Shown: positions 45,023 to 54,666, numbered from the stretch's first letter. The stretch: 64,000 bases of DNA from AP-15 sp963724435 (GCA_963724435.1 CAVRUN010000014.1:124001-188000), one strand, 5' to 3'. A program made the numbers and translations. The notes: generated by a model from the letters alone, not told the origin.

Positions 45023-46039
45023 TCAAGCCTGACTCCAGTGATTGACATGCATACTGCACAAGCGACACATGCCCCGCGGCAGGCGCCGGTGATGCCGTCC
45101 CAACTGGAAGCCACTAAACTTGCTCGCTGTCCGTATCAACACGCCGAGTACAGCACCAAATCCGCCTCCCGTTCGGGCATAACGCATCTGGGCGAGCAGG
45201 ACCGAGGTGCCGGCGCTGGCAGTGGCGACGGACGCGCTGCGCATTTCCGCGTCGCAAGCCAGCGACGCGCCGATATCGAAGTAGCGCCGGAATTCCTGAC
45301 GTAGCGTGTAATGGTGGCTATGGACAGCCATAGCCTTGGCGCAATATGTCCGCCTATATCCGGCGCGCAGCAACCTAAACGTCGCGACAATGTCCTCACT
45401 CGATGGCAGATTTTCAGGAAACCCGCCGATCGATAGGAGCCGCCGCCGGTCATAGGCCGCGAAGGAATTGGAACAAAACACCGCCTTGATACCGCGTCGG
45501 CCGATATCGGGCTCCGCGGTGATTTCCGAGGTGTCCGGATAGTTGAACACGCGCGGGAACCGCTCCGCCATCGAAGCGTTCGGCCGCGGGAGCTGGCGAC
45601 CGAACACAACCGCAACATCCGGCGTGGCGAAGGGCGTAAGAAGATTTGCAAGCCAATCCCGCCCGATCGGCAAGGCGTCCTGCGTGAGGTAGACGACGTG
45701 ATCGCTATCAGAGCACAAATCGAGCCCGAGATTGCGGGTCCTCCCGTGGCCGAACTCCCGGGATTTTATCACCTTCAGCGTGTATCCCGCATCTGTTATC
45801 ATGGCAGCTGTACCGTCCGTTGAATCGGTGTCGATGAACAACACGCGTTTTGGTGGCGGTACCGTCGCCTGTAGCCTGGCCAGCAAGGATGGCAAATGCC
45901 GCTCGGCGTTCCGGGTCGGGACGACCACACTGGCGGAGGCACAGAGTGCGCGCCCAGGCGGTACGGCGCCCGATCCTTGGTCACAGGAGACCCCGCCAGG
46001 AAGAGGATCATATCCATCCGAGACCGTCTTAATACTCAT
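45023..46039 (-). CDS. GT2-family glycosyltransferase
   Basis: 338 residues. The N-terminal SVVVPTRNAERHLPSLLARL, IDTDSTDGTAAMI and YLTQDALPIGRDWLANLL motifs mark a GT-A rhamnosyltransferase-like enzyme. VFCSNSFAAYDRRRL and PSSEDIVATFRLLRAGY carry the acceptor-side residues. It probably acts early in repeat-unit assembly after the initiating transferase at 46373. It is the first gene after a 333-bp gap, so it may have its own promoter. Confidence 0.88.
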   Translation of the reverse strand: MSIKTVSDGYDPLPGGVSCDQGSGAVPPGRALCASASVVVPTRNAERHLPSLLARLQATVPPPKRVLFIDTDSTDGTAAMITDAGYTLKVIKSREFGHGRTRNLGLDLCSDSDHVVYLTQDALPIGRDWLANLLTPFATPDVAVVFGRQLPRPNASMAERFPRVFNYPDTSEITAEPDIGRRGIKAVFCSNSFAAYDRRRLLSIGGFPENLPSSEDIVATFRLLRAGYRRTYCAKAMAVHSHHYTLRQEFRRYFDIGASLACDAEMRSASVATASAGTSVLLAQMRYARTGGGFGAVLGVLIRTASKFSGFQLGRHHRRLPRGMCRLCSMHVNHWSQA

Positions 46040-46372
46040 CGGCTAGGTTTCTCCACTCTCCGCTCGGTCTCGATTTGTCGCGTACCGGCATGCTTCCTGT
46101 GCAAACCCGCGATTTCGGACCAACTTAGTTGCCAAGCAGCCAGCAATTACCAGCGGCCAGTGCATCCAAATCATCTCGCGCACGAGGCACGATACATTGC
46201 ATGCAAAGCACGCGCTTGCCGACGTCGGTACACCCTATCCGATATGCGGCGGTCGCATGAAACAGCTATAATACCACACAAATGCCAATTTCAAGCGCCA
46301 CCTGAGTTATAAAACAGAGCGGGCCATGCCGAAGTAGACCAACGGGTCGTGCTCGGGCGAACCCGCGTTCTA
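46040..46372. other. Gap inside the exopolysaccharide cluster
   Basis: 333 bases between the initiating transferase and the first GT2 gene. No gene fragment or strong hairpin was recognised. It is somewhat AT-richer than its neighbours (especially 46120-46320), suggesting a promoter for the nine downstream genes. Confidence 0.4.
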
Positions 46373-47839
46373 CTAGTACGCATTGCGATCACCGATCATT
46401 GCCACTACGGTGCGAAGCAATATCCAGAGGTCGAACGCCACTGAGTGATCGCGAATATACTCCAGATCGCGATCGACCCGGCTCTGCATCTGCTCGATCG
46501 TAGTCGTTTCGCCACGAAACCCATTTACCTGTGCCCAGCCAGTTATTCCGGGGGCCACGCGATGACGCGCCGAGTAGCCCTCAATCAGCGGTGTGAACCG
46601 GCGGTTGAGCTCGGCCGGATGTGGCCGTGGCCCAACCAGCGACATGGTTCCGTTAAGAACATTGAGTAACTGCGGCAGCTCGTCCAAACTGGTCTTGCGC
46701 AGGATGGCGCCAACGCGCGTGACACGCGGGTCACCACGAGCCGCCTGAATACTTCCATCCGCGCCGTGCGCGTCAACACGCATCGTACGGAACTTGAATA
46801 TGGTAAAAGGCTGATTGTCACGCCCCAGCCGAATTTGACGGAACAGCACCGGCCCACGCGATTCCAACCGGATCGTCACGCCAATGAGCACCAGCAATGG
46901 TGCAGTCAACACAATAAGGAGTGTACTTACGATAAGATCCAGGCCTCGCTTAGCAAGTTTGACCCCCGGTTGGAGGGGCGCTGGACGAACGATCCATTCG
47001 GCGTAGTTAGTTTGGCTGGCCGACCGGCTTCCTTCTGGCAAATCCGTCAGCAGATGAATTGGAACGGAGAGCGCCTCCATGCTTCGGACAACATCGGCCA
47101 GCTCCCCATCTCCGAGATCCGATTTCAAAATGACGACCCGGTCGAAGCCGCGCTTTGGATAGCCGCATCCTGCAAGTGTGCTTGGCTCAATACGGCCAGC
47201 GGGGCCAATCCGCCCTGCAAGGAACACGCGTGGCTCTCCCTCGCCGACAACGATCTGGCCAGCGACGTTTACGCGGCCGTTGAAAATGTAGGGAAATTGA
47301 ACGAGCCGCTCTCCGGATTGGGACGCTCCGACGAACAGTACATGCTCGACAACCAATTCGTCGAAGCGCTGAACGACGAGAGCGCAAGCGAGGCGACTTA
47401 GCGCCGCAATTGCGACGCCGCAGGCTACTCCGAAAGCTACGTGCCAACCCGCCGCCACGCCCCGGACGAACAATGCTGCAGTAGCAGCAGCAGCGAGTAC
47501 TCCAGCGCCCAATGCAATGGTACCCTTTGCTGACCTTTCCAGATCCGCCGATGACTTCGTGGTATAGAGTCCGCAGACTTGACCAGCGAAGAGGACGAGG
47601 GCCACGGTGCACATGGCCGCATTGATCATTCCCGGCTCAAGCGCGGACATGTGTATCGCGAAGCCCGAACCCAACAGATCAAACGCGGCCAGAGCAAGAA
47701 CGACCCGAATTCTGTACCGTGCTGATATCGAAACTCTTCCCAATGATGTCCGGGCGATACCGGCACATTTTGCGTCCAGCTTGTTGTGATCGCCCTTTAT
47801 TGGACGACCGGCGACTACATCGGCAGCGGAGGTTGGCAT
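46373..47839 (-). CDS. Initiating polyprenyl-phosphate hexose-1-phosphate transferase (WcaJ/GumD-like)
   Basis: 488 residues. Four N-terminal membrane helices and a degenerate Rossmann-like domain (VEHVLFVGASQSGERLVQ) precede the catalytic bacterial sugar transferase domain. That domain runs from KRGLDLIVSTLLIVLTAPLL through FRQIRLGRDNQPFTIFKFRT to LRKTSLDELPQLLNVLNG and SLVGPRPHPAE. It starts repeat-unit synthesis by loading glucose-1-phosphate or galactose-1-phosphate onto undecaprenyl phosphate. The first gene of the operon by orientation. Confidence 0.92.
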   Translation of the reverse strand: MPTSAADVVAGRPIKGDHNKLDAKCAGIARTSLGRVSISARYRIRVVLALAAFDLLGSGFAIHMSALEPGMINAAMCTVALVLFAGQVCGLYTTKSSADLERSAKGTIALGAGVLAAAATAALFVRGVAAGWHVAFGVACGVAIAALSRLACALVVQRFDELVVEHVLFVGASQSGERLVQFPYIFNGRVNVAGQIVVGEGEPRVFLAGRIGPAGRIEPSTLAGCGYPKRGFDRVVILKSDLGDGELADVVRSMEALSVPIHLLTDLPEGSRSASQTNYAEWIVRPAPLQPGVKLAKRGLDLIVSTLLIVLTAPLLVLIGVTIRLESRGPVLFRQIRLGRDNQPFTIFKFRTMRVDAHGADGSIQAARGDPRVTRVGAILRKTSLDELPQLLNVLNGTMSLVGPRPHPAELNRRFTPLIEGYSARHRVAPGITGWAQVNGFRGETTTIEQMQSRVDRDLEYIRDHSVAFDLWILLRTVVAMIGDRNAY

Positions 47840-48560
47840 TTTGCCCCCCCAGGCAAGCGGCGGAGTATCACTCCCTAGGCACCGCTACATTTGGAAATAG
47901 GACATAGTTCGAAATTCAAACGCGTGGATCAAAACCGGGTGCAGAAGAAATGACTAGAATTCCGGCAAGCATCCTGTCCTCGATCCACTCAGTCAGAGAA
48001 CGCCAATGCTTCAGATGGCGATCCGCGATTTCGAACAGTGGTACATCGCCGGCATAGCTGGCGCCACGAACCTGATCGTTGGGCCACTGCGCCGACGATC
48101 GCTTGGCGACCGTCAGGGAAATCATGGGATTGGCATGCCCGGCCGGCGCGCAGCCGGCATATCAGGCCGCGCGAGCAGGCGGCGATCATCATCAACTGGA
48201 CCGCATTGAGGGAAGGATGGGTCCGGGAATTTTGAATTAAGCTCACACTTACCAATCAATAAGTCGTTGTGAATTTGAGAATGACTGCGCTTGGCGAGCC
48301 ATTTTGATGTACCGAAGTGCCAGAGTAACGTTTCGATCGGCGAAACCGACCTGATTTCGTCAACTTAGCGTCAATTTTGAGTGAGAGGCAAGCGTAGATT
48401 TAGCCTCGTGGGGGTGCGATAAATCTACGCATCCACGTTTCGAAGATTGGTTAATAGGGCAGCAAGTCTTGAAGATTTGATTGATAGGCGCAGCAACGTT
48501 TTGAAGATTTTGAGGTCACATCCGTCAAGCTGGTGTAAATCGGAGTGGAGTTTGAGGTGG
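47840..48560. other. Upstream region of the exopolysaccharide operon, no supported gene
   Basis: The first ~75 bases probably contain the operon promoter. Minus-strand frames between 47916 and 48255 have some codon-like character (VPLFEIADRHLKHWRSLTEW), but no family was recognised and they overlap one another. Bases 48410-48540 hold two imperfect copies of a TTGATAGG/GAAGATT-type word and look like decayed IS sequence. Confidence 0.4.
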
Positions 48561-48749
48561 TCACTGAGAGGCTGCCAGTGGTGGAAGTTTCCCAGTTCGG
48601 CGTCGATCAGCGGTGATGCCAGTTCGGCCATACCCTCGCTCGAGCAAGACGGCGCCGATCAGCCGGGTGATGCTGGCCTCGTTTGGGTAGATGCCGAGGA
48701 CATCGGCGCGCCACTTCACTTCCTTCTCTATCCCGGCCCCTGCGGTCAA
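48561..48749 (-). mobile_element. IS256-family transposase C-terminal remnant
   Basis: EVKWRADVLGIYPNEASITR followed by LIGAVLLE matches the C-terminal end of IS256/Mutator-type transposases. The following residues diverge, and a neighbouring frame starting near 48631 may be the shifted continuation. Nothing else of the element remains. Confidence 0.7.
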
Positions 48750-49033
48750 TGGTTCATTTTACCTCGCTAAAACCAGTTTAGGCGCTCGCGGTTGCGTGCG
48801 CTTGTGACCAGTCCCCCTGGGGGCAGCCTTCTCTACGAACTCGGCGCAAGCGGCCGGCTCAGGATGGGGTATGGGCAGGAGTTGGGGGTTGCTTTCCTTA
48901 TTAACGGCATCTTGATCCCGCCATAGCAGGAAGGCGGGTAACCAAAGAAATGGAGCGCATTCACCCCAGCCCCGTCCCCGAGGGGCCCTGTTCGACCGCG
49001 AGTAGTTGGCAGCCGTGTCTCGAACTGCCGCGG
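48750..49033. other. Non-coding gap between IS remnants
   Basis: No gene or repeat recognised. Confidence 0.4.
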
Positions 49034-49853
49034 CTACGCAGCGGCGTTAAGCCGGTAATCCTCGCTGGTCATCCACATCTTGTGCCGTACAATCGCCAGC
49101 TTACGGGCCAGCGCGACCTTGGCCGTGCCTAGGCCTCGACGCTTGGCCAGACGAACCGCCCAGGACTTTAGCGCGCACCAGCCCTTACTGTGATGGAGCA
49201 GCACGTTGGCAGCCGATACAGCGCCCGGCGAACGGCGCCGCGCCGGCGATACCGACGCTTCCAGTCCGGTGAAATGCATTGGTCAGGTCGCATCAGCCAA
49301 TTGTGGCCGGCGGCTGCAGCAGGTGCCCAATATCCGGGTCGTCGAGCATTTGCAGCAACAGTGCTCCAAAGGCGGGACTGGCGAGCTTGGGTGGTTGGAG
49401 CCCTTCGCCCTACAGGATCGACCAGATCGTGTTGCGGGCATCAGCGATTGGCGCCGCAGCTGCTCGCGCACGGTAAGCAGGACACGGTTTACGCTGAGCT
49501 GCTGGCGACTTGACCCACACTGGACGGAATTATTGACGCGCATTAGATCGGCGATCCCGCGGGTGTCCTTGCGGTCGGTTTTGTTGCGAAAGCCGGTCTT
49601 GAGCGCGGCTGACGCGTGCGTGGCATCGATCACGATTGCTGGTAATCCCATGGCGAGCAACCCGCGTGCGAGCCATGCCGAGTTGATACCGGCCTCCAGG
49701 CCAACGCGGCGGGGTCTACTCCAGTTGCCCTGATTGCAGCGGCGACCGCGTGCGGGGTGCTGTTCACCGATGTCTCATGGATCACTTACCTGCAGCGTCT
49801 ACGATGCACACCGCGGCCCGTTTCACCGATACGTCCAAACCTACGAAGAACAT
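49034..49853 (-). mobile_element. IS110-family element remnant
   Basis: From the ATG at 49853, FVGLDVSVKRAAVCIVDAAG carries the first catalytic Asp of the DEDD domain, then meets stops and shifts. GLPAIVIDATHASAALKTG with KTDRKD-like residues (NKTDRKDTRGIADLMR) continues near 49530-49670. WCALKSWAVRLAKRRGLGTAK and ALARKLAIV near 49060-49190 are the C-terminus. The central part is scrambled. It is a different IS110 subtype from the remnant at 27487. Its 5' end abuts the truncated gene at 49841-50029. Confidence 0.75.
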
Positions 49854-50029
49854 AAGCGCCTCCCGACGGGCTGGCGGAATTGCCGGCTCTGAGCGTCAGG
49901 CCACGGTGGCGTTGGGTCCACTGGGTACGCGCCCGGGGCCTCGACTGCCGAACATGCGACCTCGATATCCCTCTCGATCTCAGCGCGCGGGCGTGGGGGT
50001 TTCGGCGCGGTGGGGTCGGCGGCATTCAT
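49841..50029 (-). CDS. Small mobile-element gene truncated by the IS110 remnant
   Basis: The ATG at 50029 overlaps the stop of the preceding gene (ATGA). The first ~50 residues (MNAADPTAPKPPRPRAEIER, then DIEVACSAVE) are plausible as a short Pro/Arg-rich phage-type protein. The frame then runs into the IS110 end. Function unknown. Confidence 0.45.
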   Translation of the reverse strand: MNAADPTAPKPPRPRAEIERDIEVACSAVEAPGAYPVDPTPPWPDAQSRQFRQPVGRRLCSS

Positions 50030-50372
50030 AAGGGTCTCCGTCTAGTGTGCCTGGGGACTTCGGGTGGCGGCCGGACCCCGGCATGACGCTCGATCGCCAT
50101 CAACCGCCGCCGCATGTGCTCGATTGTTTCACTGAGCTCACTGAGCAATTCGAGAGCGCCGGCAAGGTCGCTTCAATGCATTTCTGTGACTGCCGGACGC
50201 TGGTAAACCCGTCATCGATCTGGCGGCGCATCTCCGGAACCGGGTTTGGGGCGCGCGTCCTGCGCCGTTTCGGGCGCGCCTGACGGTCGCGGCCGATCGG
50301 ATTGGAGGCGTAGCCCTCGCGCGGCGGAACGGCGTCGACAAGGCCCGGAAACAGCTCGGCAAGATCAGCCAT
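50026..50372 (-). pseudogene. Mobile-element hypothetical protein, one frameshift
   Basis: The start at 50372 (MADLAELFPGLVDAVPPREG) leads to an Arg/Lys-rich middle and a helix to SQKCIE. A shift near 50170 leads to LAGALELLSELSETIEHMRR and RLMAIERHAGVRP in another frame, ending in the ATGA overlap with the next gene. Coiled-coil-like C-terminus. Function unknown. Confidence 0.55.
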
Positions 50373-50381
50373 TGGCACCTT

Positions 50382-51083
50382 TCAGCGTTTTAGTTGACTA
50401 GTGATCTGCAGCACTGCGGACTTGCCGGCGGCATGCTTTTCGAGCGCAGTAAGACCGCCTACGGCATAGACTGCGATCGCCGCGAGCAACTCGCACAGGC
50501 GAGCAATCGCGCTCAGATTGAATGGCAAATACGCGCCACCGCTCAGGCTGGCGAGTTGTTGGAACGCTCTTGCGGCACTCGGGTCATTGCCGTAGTGCAA
50601 TAGGAAGATCAGCGTCTTACGGGCTCCCAGCTCGGCGGCAAGGTGGCCCAATTCGTCGATTTGCTCCTCCATTGCATCCCCGACAAAAACCAAGGCGCTG
50701 ACTGGCTGGGTGGTGGTTTCGCGGAGCGCATGTTAAAGGATGCGGCAGATTTGCGTATTGCCGGCATCGCAGCGGACTTGGCTCATGATCCGGTGCAGCT
50801 CGGCGGCGCTCGTCACCCAGCGCGACGCCTTGCACTCATTGTAGCCGCGATAGAACACCAACTGACAGGCGAGCCCGCCAATGCCGGCGGCAGCGGCAAA
50901 CATCGTGTGTTGAGTGTGGCTCGCTTGATCCCAGGTCGGTTCGCGCGAGGCGGTGGCGTCGAGACTAAAGATCAGCCGGCCGGTGCCATTGGCGGGGGCG
51001 TTGGCCGCCCCTCCGGTTCTTAGTTTATCGAGAAACTCGGCGACTGCAGCCGGCCGCTACCCTGCGATTGGTACATTGGCCAT
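50382..51083 (-). pseudogene. VWA-domain protein with two in-frame stop codons
   Basis: A single frame runs from ATG 51083 (behind GGGGAGGGGAG) to 50382. It encodes a VWA-type protein: AAVAEFLDKLRTGG, LIFSLDATASREPTWDQ (the MIDAS strand, DATAS in place of DxSxS), CQLVFYRGYNE, VRCDAGNTQI, then ALVFVGDAMEEQIDELG and LASLSGGAYLPF. TAG at 51057-51059 and TAA at 50733-50735 interrupt it without any frame loss. VWA proteins of this layout bind divalent metal and mediate protein interactions. No other damage was seen. Confidence 0.7.
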
Positions 51084-51503
51084 TACGCGGCTCCCCTCCC
51101 CTATGCCGCTTCTTTGGGGTCAGCGCCGGGTGGTATTCCCAAGTGTCGGCATCGAACAGCGCGGGTTCGCTCAACTCATCGACCCTCAGATCGTCCTCAC
51201 CGATCATGCTGTCGGCGGCATCGCTCAGGCTTTGCGCCCACGTCGTGTAGGCTTTGCCCCCTTCGCTGTTACGCCAGGCGTGGGGCGATCCCCTGCATAC
51301 CACTCGGCATCCATCGCCAGATCGCTGAGAAATCCGAATGCAGCCCGGTTGTGCTTTTGAACGGCGTCGGCGATGTCGACCTGATACTTTGCGAGCACCT
51401 CGTTGAGATCGGCGATGGACTTGCGGACATCCCCGGCGCGGCCGTCAAGATCGAGCACCAGCGCGCCGAGCTTGGCTTGCTGTTGTTGCGACAGTGACTT
51501 CAT
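51025..51503 (-). pseudogene. Coiled-coil mobile-element protein, frameshifted
   Basis: The ATG at 51503 overlaps the preceding stop (ATGA). The first part, MKSLSQQQQAKLGALVLDLD and VRKSIADLNEVLAKYQVDIA, is helical, followed by AAFGFLSDLAMDAEWYAGDRP. A shift near 51295 leads to WRNSEGGKAYTTWAQSLSDA and DELSEPALFDADT. A third frame ending at a TAG near 51100 (PPGADPKEAA) may be the true terminus. Function unknown. Confidence 0.5.
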
Positions 51504-51853
51504 ACTGGGTAGTCTCCTTTCGTGATTGCGGCGTGGTTGCGGCCGGAGGCTACGCCTCCGGTTCCGGCAGCGCGGGTGCTGCGGTCCGCGCATCGGTATC
51601 CCTGCGACAAACTGCAGCCGGCATCGTCGCTCCCAGGTTGATCAATGACTTGCGTGGCGATGCGGAGCCGCCCGATGCCGGGATAGTCCGCGTGCATGAA
51701 CTCGCATGTTTCAAAGTGTTGGGTTTTGATTTTGGCGCTGGTCATGCCTGGACAGGGCGGGTGTCCAGGCATGACCATGGCGAAAACCAGAATCCGAAAC
51801 TTATGAAAGCGCGAAACCGCGTCCCGCCGGCGGGTCCGCTCCTCTCGCGTCAT
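51500..51853 (-). CDS. Hypothetical mobile-element protein containing a palindromic repeat
   Basis: 117 codons from ATG 51853 (MTREERTRRRDAVSRFHKFR), which overlaps the VapE-like gene's stop (ATGA). The stop overlaps the next start in the same way. The middle (about residues 27-40) is encoded by a perfect 14-bp palindrome that may be an inserted repeat. Conserved-looking segments include FETCEFMHADYPGIGRLRIA. Function unknown. Confidence 0.4.
   Translation of the reverse strand: MTREERTRRRDAVSRFHKFRILVFAMVMPGHPPCPGMTSAKIKTQHFETCEFMHADYPGIGRLRIATQVIDQPGSDDAGCSLSQGYRCADRSTRAAGTGGVASGRNHAAITKGDYPV
51741..51775. repeat. Perfect 14-bp palindrome with 7-base loop
   Basis: GTCATGCCTGGACA and its complement flank GGGCGGG. 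It resembles dispersed alphaproteobacterial palindromes of the CATGCC...GGCATG kind, and here lies inside a coding frame. Confidence 0.7.
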
Positions 51854-53750
51854 AGGTGAGCCCTCTTTCTCGCGATCCATGTCGGGACCCGGCCGTTGGC
51901 GCGGGTGCGGTGTGGGTTCACCTCGTAGCCGAGATGATTCAGCCGTCTGCTAACGCGGCTTTTGTCTGCCGGCTTGGTGCAGTTTGGTTCGCGCGGATCG
52001 AAGCAATATCCGATGCCGATAAGCACGGCTGCTAAGGTGAAGGGCTCTCGCTCCCTGCTGCGGCTGCTTGGGTCCTTCAGCGGATACGCGCGATCGAGGA
52101 AGTCGACGATACGCTCGTCTATCGGGTCCTCCTCAATACGCGCGTCCTGGAACTCGCTGGCGATGACTTCGAGCGACGGCGGCAGCCACATTCGAAACCC
52201 TGGTCGTACCAATGAAGCACCTCGGCCCACAGCTGATCGCGATCTTCGATAACCTTCGCAACGCTGACCGGCGCGGCGAGCTGGATTGGCCACATCCGTC
52301 TGTTGCCGGTGGGATCGATTAGCTCCAACGCGTTGGCGGTGGCGCAGAAGAAACACTGGCGCGGATGATCGCCGCTCGCTCGCCCGCAGGCTTTGCGGTA
52401 GCGGTCGTTTTGGCGCGAAAAGAAGGCTTTGGCCTTATCGATTTCCTTATGGATGTGCGGAAATTCTGCCAACTCGATCAGCTACTTAGCGGTCATGCTT
52501 TCCTTGGCGTCGCGATCACCGATGGCGGTTGCCAGATCGTCGGAGAACCATGCCGGGTCTGGCACCAACGCCTGTAGACCTTGGCTCTTGAGAAAGCCCT
52601 GCGGGCCGATCAGGCAGGGTAAGGTGTCGACCTTGACGCCGGGCCGCATGACCCGGGCGACACCGCCAACCATGAAGCACAAGGCGGTCTGCTCGTAATA
52701 TTCGAGGATGGCGTTGTAATGCTCGACGCTCTCGACATCGTTGGCGTTGGGCAGTTCCGGCAGTTCGGCTGGGAAATAGTCGAAGAACAGCCGGTGATCG
52801 CGCTCGGTCCCGTTCCATTCCAGGCTTCTGAGCCACTCGCGCGGCGGATGACGCTAGTTGCGCGATGCTACGAGCGTGATCGCATCCCACACCGTGCTCT
52901 TCCGGGAATAGGCCGCACCGTTGCCCCTCAGATGGGCGAGCGCTTCGAGCACGACGGTGTCGGCCAACTCGCGATAATTGCCGGCGGTCTGCCCGGTTTG
53001 CGGCGGCCACGGGTGCACACCTCGATCTGCCCGCTGAAGGTGTTGGTCAACATCGCGCGCTGCCAATGCGGCTCGCTGTCGAGTTCGGCGATCAGCTGCA
53101 CAAAGGCGGCGGTTTTGGATGCCTTGAGCGCCTTGGCGTAGGAGTTCTTGGACCCACACCGGGATCCTTTTGCGGTACTTCGCCCACTTCGCATTCCGGT
53201 TCGCCGATGGCACGGCGTCAAAGGCGCTGGTGAGGTTGCTTTCGGCGTCGCCTTGGCTGACCCCTTGCCGCGCCCACATCAACAAGAGCTGCTTGAACGG
53301 GCCCCACCAATGCGCGCCGGAGTGAATAACATCGCGCAACTCTTGGTCAGTCATCGTGGCGAAGTTCGGCTTCGCCTTGGTACCGGTCGCGCTCGTGGTC
53401 GCTGTATAGGGTGGCGCGATCGCCTGAAAATCGGCTTCGTCGAGGCAGCGCTAGTTGTCGCCGAGATACAATTCGGCCGGCGGCCCGGTGATGCCGCCGA
53501 AGTAAACGCATTGCGACAATGGCCATGATTCACGGCTTAAGATGCCCCCTAGCACCCCATTGAGCCAGTTCATGTAGCGGGCGCGCTCGGCGGGCGGCAG
53601 TTCCTTTGAGAACGGGCAAATAATCCGCCATCGCGGTGCCGTGGGTGTATGTGACGGGCTGGTGTAAGCGATAAAGGTGATATCAAATCTTGGGCGGTGA
53701 GGTCGCGCCCGTAGACGTCCGGAAAAATCGACAACCACATTGGCAGGCAT
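51850..53750 (-). pseudogene. VapE/VirE-like replication protein (primase-helicase type), heavily mutated
   Basis: N-terminal primase-like part: FIAYTSPSHTPTAPRWRIIC and AERARYMNWLNGVLGGILS. C-terminal VapE ATPase-like domain: WLRSLEWNGTERD, PCLIGPQGFLKSQGLQALVP (Walker-A-like region), WFSDDLATAIGDRDAKES, LIELAEFPHIHKEIDKAKAF, HPRQCFFCATANALELIDPT and GNRRMWPIQL. Amber codons at 53451, 52854 and 52482 lie in the same frame. Frameshifts occur near 53695-53735, 53155, 53005 (the last two compensate) and 52200. Such proteins drive replication of phages, satellites and plasmids. Confidence 0.75.
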
Positions 53751-53871
53751 CCCCTTCCCTAAAAGCGATGTGAAGAACGTCAGGGTCCGCAGCAGACAAA
53801 AATCCTAGGTAAATCAAGGATCTGTCGGGCAAGGCCACAGGCTGTAGCAGACGTGTCGGGGGGCGCATCAT
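53683..53871 (-). CDS. Short ORF ahead of the VapE-like gene, uncertain
   Basis: The ATG at 53871 overlaps the preceding stop (ATGATG). It encodes MMRPPTRLLQPVALPDRSLI and LGFLSAADPDVLHIAFREG. It overlaps the VapE-like start at 53750 in a different frame, so it is either a small coupled gene or the true N-terminus of the VapE-like protein separated by a frameshift. Confidence 0.35.
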   Translation of the reverse strand: MMRPPTRLLQPVALPDRSLIYLGFLSAADPDVLHIAFREGDACQCGCRFFRTSTGATSPPKI

Positions 53872-54344
53872 GGCGGCGGCCGTAACCCGGTGCGATCGAT
53901 GACGCGGGTTAGGATGCCGTCGAAAATCGGCTGTTGCCGCCTCGTCAATTGCCCGGTCCAGCTCGTGCAGGACGTCGGAAACCGGGTCTCAAAATCACCC
54001 AGCCACACCGCTCCTTGGGCTTCGAGGCTGAGCATCCACGCCGCCCGCCGCCGGTGATCGCCGGGTGCGGCGTTGACGTCTTGCCAGGTGGTCAGCGCGC
54101 CGCCTCTGACTTCGGCTTCGGCAAGCTGCGCCCGCAACAGATCGTTCTCGGCGAGCAATGCCGCGGCGGCCTGGGTGGCGGTTTCGAGCTGCTCCGCCGG
54201 CTTAAGCAGATCGGGCCAAGTCAGCCCTGCCGCGCGCAACATCTTGTCGACCGCAACGATTGCGTTTGCTCGCTCGCCCTCAAAGACACTGCTGCCGGCG
54301 ATCCCGAGAAGCACGGCGAGCTTGTCGAGGTCGAGATCAGCCAC
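53868..54344 (-). CDS. Mobile-element hypothetical protein (helical)
   Basis: 158 residues from the GTG at 54344 (MADLDLDKLAVLLGIAGSSV). It contains DKMLRAAGLTWPDLLKP, the short helical segment found in many phage/ICE proteins that start with GERANAI. A coiled-coil stretch (AAAALLAENDLLRAQLAEAE) follows. It overlaps the SpoVG-like gene by 8 bases and the next gene by the stop-start junction. It probably helps DNA replication or regulation of the element; unproven. Confidence 0.55.
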   Translation of the reverse strand: MADLDLDKLAVLLGIAGSSVFEGERANAIVAVDKMLRAAGLTWPDLLKPAEQLETATQAAAALLAENDLLRAQLAEAEVRGGALTTWQDVNAAPGDHRRRAAWMLSLEAQGAVWLGDFETRFPTSCTSWTGQLTRRQQPIFDGILTRVIDRTGLRPPP

Positions 54345-54639
54345 GCCCCGCTGCCTGGGTGGGCTGCGCTGCGAGCCGGTGGATCGCTTCAAGCGCGGCG
54401 GTTCTGAAATCGGCTGCGAGCTTGTCGTCTCCCCGCGTGATCAATCGGGCTGTGTGCGCACCGCCGCTCTGATCGGCCCAGCGCCGCACCGGGAAAGCCA
54501 TCCATTCGGCCCCGTCAGCGCCGCGCTGGCTCCAGGTACATTCGTAAACTTGAAGTGAAAGTTCGAGAAACCATAGTGTGACCGTCGCTATAAGCCCGCC
54601 TTTATCAATTCTTCTCAGATCGACGGTGACGATATTCAT
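54337..54639 (-). CDS. Small SpoVG-like mobile-element protein
   Basis: 100 residues. MNIVTVDLRRIDKGGLIATV followed by a beta-strand alternation and SQRGADGAEWMAFPVRRW resembles the SpoVG-like fold of short phage/plasmid proteins that modulate transcription or DNA binding. It then has an Ala-rich helix (FRTAALEAIHRLAA). The identification is by pattern only. It follows a terminator-like hairpin at 54667-54697. Confidence 0.5.
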   Translation of the reverse strand: MNIVTVDLRRIDKGGLIATVTLWFLELSLQVYECTWSQRGADGAEWMAFPVRRWADQSGGAHTARLITRGDDKLAADFRTAALEAIHRLAAQPTQAAGRG

Positions 54640-54666
54640 GAAATTTCTCGGCCTTTTAACAGTAGA

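Noticed and set aside
47916..48255. Two overlapping minus-strand ORFs upstream of the exopolysaccharide operon
   Set aside because: They overlap in different frames, lack recognisable domains and lie next to IS debris; at most a decayed gene.
50382..53750. Reassigned genetic code (TAG as Gln or Trp) in the mobile element
   Set aside because: TGG and CAG are used normally in the same genes, frameshifts are also present, and no suppressor tRNA was seen; decay explains the stops more simply.
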